Source: Garcia nutans
Lineage: Eukaryota > Streptophyta > Magnoliopsida > Malpighiales > Euphorbiaceae
Direction of reading: 5' to 3'
DNA: 64,000 bases
NCBI GenBank assembly: GCA_947685225.1
Contig: CANTUV010000039.1
Location: 38,060,001-38,124,000 of the forward strand
Shown here: positions 56,857 to 64,000 of the stretch, piece after piece
Layout of the letters: each line of letters starts with the position of its first letter
Numbering within the stretch: position 1 is the first letter of the stretch
The notes under the pieces: generated by a model
What the model was told of the DNA's origin: nothing
The model's database searches: none
Seen by the model: the letters and a program-made list of their open reading frames with translations, nothing else
Position numbers and translations under genes: made by a program

Positions 56857-57900
56857 TTAAGCTCGGGTCCAGAACCCAAATTACCATTAGGTCCAGAACC
56901 TAAAATCTCTCTTAAGTCCAGAACTTAGCTCGGGTCCAAAACCTAAATTACCATTAGGTCCAGAACCTAAAATCACTCTTAAGTCCAGAACTTAGCTTGG
57001 GTCCAGAACCCAAATTACCCTTAGGTCCAAAACCTAAAATCTCTCTTAAGTCCAAAACTTAGCTCGAGTCTTGAACCCAAATTACCCTTAGGTCCAGAAC
57101 CTAAAATCCCTCTTAAGTCCAGAACTTAGCTCGGGTCCAGAATCCAAATTACCATTGGGTTCAGAACCTAAAATCTCTTAAGTCCAAAACTTAGTTCGGG
57201 TCCAGAACCCAAATTACCCTTAGGTCCAGAACCTAAATTCTATCTTAAGTTCAGAACTTAGCTCGGGTCCAGAACCTTAATTACTCTTAAGTCCAGAACT
57301 TAGCTCGGGTCCAGAACTCATGTTATTTTTTAGTCCAAAACTCAAACCGGGTCCAGAACCCAAACCATCTCGTGTCCAAAACCCAAGTCTTTTCCAAGTC
57401 CAGAACTCAAACCGGATCTAGAACCTAAATCATCACAGGTTCAGAACCAAGTCTTTTTCGAGTGCAGAACTCGAACCGGATCCAAAACCCAAACTATCTC
57501 AGGTCCAGAACCCAAGTCTTTTTCGAGTCCAGAACTAGAACCGGGTCCATAACCCAAACTATCACGGGTCCAGAACCCAAATCTTTTTCGAGTCCAGAAC
57601 TCAAACCGGGTCCAGAACCCAAACTATCACGGGTCCAGAACCCAAATCTTTTCCGAGTCTAGAACCGAAACCATCTCGGGTTCAGAACCCAAGTCTTTTT
57701 TTTAGTCCAGAACTCAAATTTAGTCCAGAACCCAAATTATCCCAGGTCCAGAACCCAAGTCTTTTTTTAGTCCAGAACTCGAACCGGGTCAGAACCCAAG
57801 TCTTTTTTTAGTCCAGAACTCAAACCAGGTCCAGAACCCAAACCATCTCGGGTCCAGAACTCGAACCAGGTCCAGAAACTAAAACCAAAACCATCTCAAG
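56857..57900 (+). repeat. TCCAGAA-loop stem-loop array (TAT element I)
   Basis: Sense-strand version of the array at 6915-7625. Words such as GGGTCCAGAACCC, TAGGTCCAGAACCTA, AAGTCCAGAACTT and GAGTCCAGAACTC repeat with constant TCCAGAA and changing paired arms. The right half (57300-57900) uses a different word mix from the left, so the array has been partly homogenised in blocks. It precedes the LTR at 57988 by about 90 bp. Confidence 0.85.
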
Positions 57901-58546
57901 AAAATTAAGTCTATTTTTGCCAAAATTAAAAGTCTTGTTGCTTTTCACTCTCTTAATCAATTCAAGATCGTTCAAGTAGGGGGCAAACCCTTAATTTTAA
58001 CCCCAATTTGATATGGTCCTAATTAAAGAATGTCAAAATAAATTTGATCCGACTTTAAATATTTAAACCTAGTTTATAATTTTTAAAGGAGTCGATTCGG
58101 ATTAAAGAGGTATAAATTTAATTGTAAAACCCTAAAATCAAGTTGAATTGGCCCAAGTTAAAACTTTTTGATCCATAAGTTAAAAAAGGCCAGAATAATT
58201 TGAGTGAGGCCGACCGGGGAGACATGAGCATGCCTCATGTCAATTTGGCAGCCCAGATCGACATGAGGTTGGACTCATGTCGACTTGGGCAGGCTAGGTC
58301 GACATGAGCATGCTTCATGTCGACCTTGGCAGGCTAGGTCGACATGAGCATGGACCTTGGCAGCCCAAGGTCAACATGAGCATGCCTCATGTCGACCTGG
58401 GCAGCCCAAGGTTGACATGAGGTTGGTCTCATGTCGACCTAGGGCAACCAGGTCGACATGAGGTTGGATAAGTTTCCTAATTCAACTAGAATTCATTTTA
58501 AGGACTGATTAATATTAGGTTAAGGATTCTGAGTGAAGTTAAGGCC

Positions 58547-58554
58547 TATAAATA
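58547..58554 (+). promoter_or_regulatory. LTR TATA box (element I)
   Basis: TATAAATA in GGCCTATAAATAATAATG, about 90 bp after the palindromic GTCGAC array. Confidence 0.6.
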
Positions 58555-59589
58555 ATAATGTTTCAGAATTCAGAGAAGGGAAAGAACATTAAAGAGGGTC
58601 GACAATGAATATTAAGAGAGATTAAAACCACAAAACAGAAGAGACGGCAACAATAAGAGAAGAACAGCAGCAGCTTTTTGGAGAGCGAAGGAAACCACAA
58701 ACAGAAAAATCAAAACAACCAAAGAAGAAGGCAGAATTCATACTATCTTCATATTGTTCATCCAAAAATTAATTTTTTTGGTGGAACCAACGACGGACGT
58801 TTGATATTTAATCATAAATTATTCATGCTCACAGTAGCTTCATTTCTTTGATTAATAAGAGAATGCATGCAGTAGCATGATCCTTGAACGTGCAGTAACT
58901 CGATCTTTGAACATGCAGTAAATTTATCTTTGTTTCAATAACTTTAATTGTTTGCTTTATTTAACACATTGATCAGTTGGTATTCATAACCTCACATGCA
59001 CATTTCATAAAAAACATAAAACTATCCAGTATCCATCGAGGATTTAAATTAATTGTTAGAATCTATTTTGTTTACTTTACAACAAGAACCATAAATTATT
59101 TTATTGAAACTCAAAAACTTAGACTATTTTTATCCAAAAGCTTAAATCATTTCATTATTAAACTCCAAAATATTGATAATTTTTCCAAGACAGTAATTTA
59201 TCTTTCCAAACTAAAAATTATGTTTTTGAGGCTGTAAGTTAAACCGAAAAACCCTAATTCCAAATTCTAAATTCCAAACCCTAGTTTTAAAAATTTTAAA
59301 ACCCTAATTCTAAACTCTAAATTCCATAACCCTAGTTTCAAAAACCCTCAAAACCCTAATTACAAAACCCTAATTTTAAAACCCTAAATTCCAAAACCCT
59401 AAACTTATATATTTATTGCTTTATTTAATTTTAGATTTGATTATATAGTTTATTATATATTTTGATGGTTGATTTATTTAATTTCAATGCTTGATTTACT
59501 TAATTTGATTTATTTAATTTATCATGGATGGATATTTTCTTTATTATTATTATGATTATTATTTGTTTGTTTTAGTATTAAAATTGTAA

Positions 59590-59761
59590 AAGGTATGTTT
59601 CCATATTTTTGGGTACCTCATGTTATGAGCACCATGTAATTTATTTTATTTTAAAGTTTTTCAACTAATGTAAAGGGCATGTTTCCACCCTTCGGTGGGT
59701 GTCCTATTTAGTTTAGACATGAATGATGTAAAGACATGTTTCCATCCTCGGATGTGTGTCT
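59590..59761 (+). other. Triple U5 hairpin, copy in element I
   Basis: Hairpins lie at 59590-59619 (AGGTA/TACCT, inner CCA/TGG), 59674-59705 (AGGGCA/TGTCCT with a G-U pair, inner CCACC/GGTGG) and 59732-59761 (AGACA/TGTCT, inner CCATCC/GGATG). The last outer stem differs on both arms from GGACA/TGTCC in the sibling LTRs. All three keep the TGTTT bulge. Confidence 0.75.
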
Positions 59762-60148
59762 ATTTATTTGCTTTGTTTGGACCTTGTTGTAATTTTAATA
59801 TAATGATGCTTTATTTTAATTGTTACATGTAATATGGATAATATTGTCATATTTAAGAATTTTATAATATTAAGATCTGTAAAGGAGGCCGGTTCCAATG
59901 AACTAGGCATTGTGGTGGTTCTGGGCCATTTCTCATCTTCCCCACACGTACCCAACTTTCCGAACCCATTAGGGGGTTCGGGATTCCTTAGGAATCGAGT
60001 CATCCACCCTTCTTTTTCTCAGCCCATTCGGGTGGCGACTCCATTTTCTCCGAGCTTAGGCCTGTGTTCTTTAAGGCCCCGAGCCTAAACAATGCTGCAG
60101 TGGCAAGAACCATTCCACCAGGAGTGCGGGCAAAAATCCCCGCTCACA

Positions 60149-61118
60149 CATTGTTATTTTGTAGATATGCCTAAAATTCACTATCAATGAAAATGTTTGG
60201 CTTATGGATAGTGGATTCTCAAGGAATATGGCGGGTAATGTAAAGCTTTTTACAACACTCTCTTACAAGCATAGAGGTAATATAACTTTTGGTAATAATG
60301 CCGAAGGTAAAATTATTGGTATTGGTTCCATTGGCATGCTTGGTGAGAGTATGATTGATAATGTTTGGCTTGTTGATGGATTGAAACATAATTTTCTCAG
60401 TGTAAGTCAATTATGTGATAAAAGATATGATGTATGTTTTACCTCTAAAGGATGCAAAGTTACCAATTCAAATGGTGAACTTTTATTCGAAGGAGATATA
60501 ATTGGCAATACATATAAAATTGACATACATTTCAATAATGTATTTAAATATTTAATTACCATTAGTAATGATGCTTGGCTATGGGATAGAAGATTAAGAC
60601 ATGCTAGTATGGATCACTTACAATGCTTTAGTAAGGAATAACTAGTTGATGGTCTCCCTATAGTAAGATTTGATAAATATAGGACATGTGAACCTTGTCA
60701 ATTTGGTAAGCAACATAAAAGTTCATTCAAATCTAAAAAGGTAGTAAGCACCTCTAGACCCTTAGAACTCATTCACTTAGATTTGTTTGGACCAAATAGA
60801 GTTGTTAGCTTAGGTGGCAAGTTGTATTCATTTATACTTGTTGATGATTACTCGAGGTTTATATGGGTAAATTTCTTAGCTCGAAAGAATGAAGCTTTCA
60901 ATCATTTTAAAATATTTTCAAAAAGAGTTCAAAATGAAAAGGGCTATGTAACCACATCTATTCAAAGTGATCATGGCAAAGAATTTGAAAATGAGTACTT
61001 TGAAAATTTTTGCAATGAGTTTGGTATTTCACATAACTTTTCAGCTCTTAAAATACCACAACAAAATGGTATGGTTAAAAGGACAAATAGAACTTTGATT
61101 GAAATGGCTAGGATAATG
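60149..61118 (+). pseudogene. Copia protease-integrase fragment between two TAT LTRs
   Basis: It starts in the protease region (WLMDSGFSRNMAGN near 60204), then VWLVDGLKHNFLSVSQLCDK, gag-pre-integrase (RHASMDHLQCFSKE, CEPCQFGKQHKSS) and integrase core (HLDLFGP, LVDDYSRFIWVN, QSDHGKEFENE). The expected catalytic Glu block reads NGMVKRTNR, so Glu is replaced by Lys. A stop lies at 60642. It is cut on both sides by TAT LTRs. It is the same copia family as the minus-strand element E but a separate copy. Confidence 0.8.
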
Positions 61119-61507
61119 CTAGGATGGAGATTTTTGCCCCCACCCCCGGTGGAATGGTTTTTGCGACTTCGGCACTGTTTAGGCTTGGGGCCTTAGAGAA
61201 CACGGACCTAGGTCCGGAGAAAATAGACTCGACACTCAGACGGGCCGGGAAAAAGAAAGGGGTGGATGACTCGATTTCTAAGGAATTTCCAACCCCCTAA
61301 TGGGTTCGAAAAGTTGGATACGTGTAGGGAATGTAAGAAATGGCCCAGCACCCCCACAACGCCCGGTTCATTGGAACCAGCCTCCTTTACAGGTCTTAAT
61401 ATTATAAAATTCTTAAGTATAATAATATCATCCATATTACATGCAACAATTGAAATAAATCATCATTATATTAAAATCAAAGCAATGTCTAAGCAAAGAA
61501 AATAAAT

Positions 61508-61676
61508 GGACATCCATCCGAGGATGGAAACATGTCCTTACATCATCCATGTCTAAACTAATAGGACACCCACCAAAAGGTAGAAACATGTCCTTTACAT
61601 TAGTCTAAAATATAAAAGCAATTTAATTTACATGATATTTAACTAATGAGGTACCCACAAAGTGGAAACGCACCTC
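61508..61676 (-). other. Triple U5 hairpin, copy in element J
   Basis: Hairpins in sense order lie at 61648-61676 (GAGGTG/TACCTC with one mismatch, inner CCAC/GTGG), 61563-61594 (AGGACA/TGTCCT, inner ACC/GGT) and 61508-61537 (GGACA/TGTCC, inner CCATCC/GGATGG). Confidence 0.75.
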
Positions 61677-62705
61677 TTACACTTTTAATACTAAAACAAA
61701 CAAATAATAAAGAAAACATCCATCCATGATAAATTAAATAAATCAAGCATTGAAATTAAATACATCAACCACCAAAGCATATAATCAAATCTAAAAATAA
61801 AGCAAATAAAGATACAAATTGAGGTTTACTGTTTCTATTTAAAGTTCTTTAATTAATATTTTAGGGTTTTGGAATCTTAAGATATTATTATTGTTATTTG
61901 TTTAGGCTACTGTAGGTTTTAAGAGAATTGAAAGGGATTAGGGTTTTATAAATTTAAGAAATTAGTAAGGTTCTTTGATTGATCAAATTTGGATTTGAGG
62001 GGTAAAATTATCAAATTAGGGTTTTAGAATATTAAAACATAAGGTTTATAGCTCTTGGTTACTGGATTGTTATTTTGGATTTATTGTATTGAGTTTGAGT
62101 GTTTAGGTTTATAAGATTTTAAGGTTTTAAGGATTAGGGTTTAAGAAAACTAGGGTTTATAGTTTTGGTTTTAAGAGAATTAGGGTTTTTAGTGTTTCGA
62201 AAAATATGCTTGGTTTTAGGATTTGAGAAAACAATTTAGAGTTTTATAAAGTTTTTGGAAATAGGCAAAACAATTTAAGAGTTTTGGAAACAGAAAAGTA
62301 TTTTTTTAGGGTTTTTGGAAATAAAAGGAAAAATTTTGGGTTTTAAGGTTTAGAAGAAATAAATTAGGGTTTTTATGTTTTAGAAGAAACATAAATGTAA
62401 TTTTTAGGGTTTTTGGAAATAGAAGAAACGATTTAAGGTTTTTGAAAACAAAAGAAATGAATTAAGGTTTAGGAGAAACAGAAAAATAATTTTCAATTTC
62501 AGTAAAGAAATAAATAAAGAAACTAAAGATTCAAACCTCTGTTCGTTGGTTCCACCAAAAATTGATTTCTGGATGAACAAGGACAAAGGCAAGGTTGCTG
62601 TCTTTGATGAATTCTTGATTGCTTCTTCTTGCTCCTTTCAAATCTGAAGTTCCACTATCCAATCCAAGTCCAAAGTTTTTCCCCTTTTTCTGTGTTTTAA
62701 AGTGT

Positions 62706-62713
62706 TATTTATA
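62706..62713 (-). promoter_or_regulatory. LTR TATA box (element J)
   Basis: TATAAATA on the minus strand, in the same context (TTTCCTATAAATA) as in element B. Confidence 0.6.
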
Positions 62714-63186
62714 GGAAAATTTAGAAGATTAATTCCAATTGTTTAAGGAAACTATAATTAATTAGGAAAATAAAACCAAAACCAAATAGAATTTGGTTTC
62801 GAAAAAAATTATGTCGGAAAAATTTTGTTGGCAAAATTGTGAGCGCTGGCCAAAACTGCGAGGAAATTGCAAGAGCTGCGGGCAAAGTTGGTCTTGGCCA
62901 ATTACTTTCGGTGACGAATATTTTCATCGCCCATTTTTCCGTCGCCAATTTTTATTTTTATTTTTATTTATTTATTTTTATTATTTTTATTTTATTAAAA
63001 ATTATAAAAAATAAATACTAAAATAAATATTATTTAACTAAAATACCAAAAAAATTATTCTGGACTATATAAGAAATAACGGACTAGACTGGGTCAAAAA
63101 TTAAGGGTCTACAGTTTGCCCCCTGCTTGAACAATCTGAGACTTTAATAAAAGAGAGTGAAAAGCAATAAGACTTAATTTTTCTAA

Positions 63187-63600
63187 GATGGTTGAGGTTT
63201 TAGGTTCTGGACCCGGTTTGAGTTCTGGACTCAAGAAAAATTTTAGATTTCGGACCTAAGGGTAATTTTGGATTCTGGACTCGAACTAAGTTCTGGACTT
63301 AAAAGAGATTTTAGGTTTTGGAACTAAGGATAATTTGGGTTCTGGACCCGAGCTAAGTTTTGGACTTAGGAGGAATTTTAGGTTCTGGACCTGAGCTAAG
63401 TTCTGGACTTAAAAAAGATTTTATGTTCTGGACCTAAGGATAATTTGGGTTCTGGACCCGTGCTAAGTTCTGGACTTAAAAGAGATTTTAGGTTCTGGAC
63501 CTAAAGATAATTTGAATTCTGGACTCGAGCTAAGTTCTGGACTTAGGAGGAATTTTAGGTTCTGGACCTAAGGATAATTTGGGTTCTGGACCCAAGCTAA
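63187..63600 (-). repeat. TTCTGGA-centre stem-loop array (element J)
   Basis: Same design and word set as 6915-7625: TAGGTTCTGGACCTA, GGGTTCTGGACCC, AAGTTCTGGACTT and GAGTTCTGGACTC. It lies about 75 bp from the LTR edge. Confidence 0.85.
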
Positions 63601-64000
63601 TAGAGATTTAATTATCTGCAAAAAATAATTATAGTGAGTAGCATATAAATTTTGTTTGCAAAAAATTTAGCTAATTTTTATGCACATATCTTCTCCTTGC
63701 CCCCTGCATGTAAAAATATTTTAATAGTGAAAATATTTATATACACACAAGTATTTGAATGATTAAATTGAATGATTGAATTTACTGTTTATTTACTGTG
63801 TAGTCATTGTTTATGCACTATTTACTATTTATAAATAGTAGCCTACTATTTGTAAATAGTAATTTATTATCGTAAATTGTAACCTACTATTTATCAATAG
63901 TAAAATGTACTATTCATTAATAGTAAAATTTACTTTTTGAATTTTGTTTTTTCTTTTGCCATTCTTCTAAATAAACGAACGATTTCTTCATTTCATTCAC
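63601..64000 (+). promoter_or_regulatory. Promoter-like region opposite to element J
   Basis: Clear counterpart of 7626-7990 in element B: GTATTTGAATGATTAAATTG, repeated CTATTTATAAATAGTA-type inverted words, then AAATAAACGAACGA and TTCATTTCATTCA. In element B this region leads into the antisense PMD gene, so such a gene probably starts just beyond the window. Confidence 0.5.

Larger units (their letters stand above)
57988..60148 (+). mobile_element. 3' LTR of TAT element I
   Basis: The purine tract GTAGGGGGCAAAC is followed by CCCTTAATTTTAACCCC, so the first few LTR bases (TGTAGA) are missing. It ends CCCCGCTCACA at 60148. Palindromic GTCGACATGAGG/CATGTCGACC words (58205-58465) precede a TATA box (58547-58554). 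AACCCTAA words lie at 59225-59405 and the triple hairpin at 59590-59761. The internal region left of the stem-loop array is missing. Confidence 0.82.
61119..63113 (-). mobile_element. 3' LTR of TAT element J
   Basis: On the minus strand it starts TGTAGACCCTTAATTTTTGACC at 63113 and ends near 61119 in a degraded CTCACA end. It carries the triple hairpin (61508-61676), AACCCTAA words (61860-62430) and a TATA box (62706-62713). The polypurine side (63114-63125, minus GCAGGGGGCAAAC) and the stem-loop array follow, so this is a 3' LTR whose element continues past the right edge of the window. Confidence 0.8.

Noticed and set aside
57462..57662. Pro/Ser-rich ORF in the TCCAGAA array
   Set aside because: A repeat of short length stays open by chance. 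Other arrays of the family do not keep the frame.

Overview
This window is plant nuclear DNA, almost certainly from an angiosperm and probably a eudicot. It is AT-rich, heterochromatin-like and built almost wholly of nested transposable elements. The evidence is lineage-specific plant elements: Ty3/gypsy TAT-type elements with two RNase H domains, Tekay/Del-type chromoviruses with LTRs of roughly 2.4-2.9 kb, an Athila-type LTR and SIRE-like Ty1/copia. There are also plant-only domains (plant mobile domain, DUF247) and intron-split fragments of plant housekeeping genes. I see no intact host gene, no tRNA or rRNA gene and no CRISPR.

Left half (1-30952) is the right-hand side of an onion of insertions. 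A Tekay-type LTR (1-632) sits in TAT element A (633-6914, plus strand). A sits in the 3' stem-loop array of TAT element B (6915-19432, minus strand). B sits in the integrase of Tekay element C (19433-23734, plus strand). C sits in the 5' LTR of an old Tekay-like element D (23735-30952, plus strand). Two solo LTRs with perfect 5-bp target-site duplications (TSDs) lie inside: 14614-17037 in B (GATAA) and 26886-28891 in the reverse transcriptase of D (CAACT). A has readable pol and a broken antisense ORF. B has gag only, no pol, and an antisense multi-exon plant-mobile-domain gene.

Centre (30953-36220) holds a retroelement ORF resembling Athila ORF1 and a decayed SIRE-like copia element, both on the minus strand. 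From 36221 an unassigned LTR-like sequence hosts a solo Tekay LTR H (37059-37134 plus 54045-56490, TSD AATAC). H hosts a nearly complete Tekay element F (37135-54039, TSD AGAAT). F in turn carries an Athila-type solo LTR (38596-40317), a non-autonomous CACTA transposon (46004-50257, TSD TAA) and a TAT solo LTR (51036-52626, TSD CAAAT). The CACTA element has captured exons of three host genes: eIF3B, glutaminyl-tRNA synthetase and a DUF247 protein.

Right end (56857-64000) has two TAT 3' ends in opposite orientation (LTRs 57988-60148 and about 61119-63113, each with its stem-loop array) flanking a 1-kb copia integrase fragment.

The most striking unexplained signal is a repeated design in the non-coding parts. 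Arrays of short hairpins have stems that change in a compensated way while the loop or bulge stays constant. Examples are the three U5 hairpins of the TAT LTRs (four copies compared), the TTCTGGA-loop arrays before the TAT 3' LTRs, and palindromic words upstream of LTR TATA boxes.
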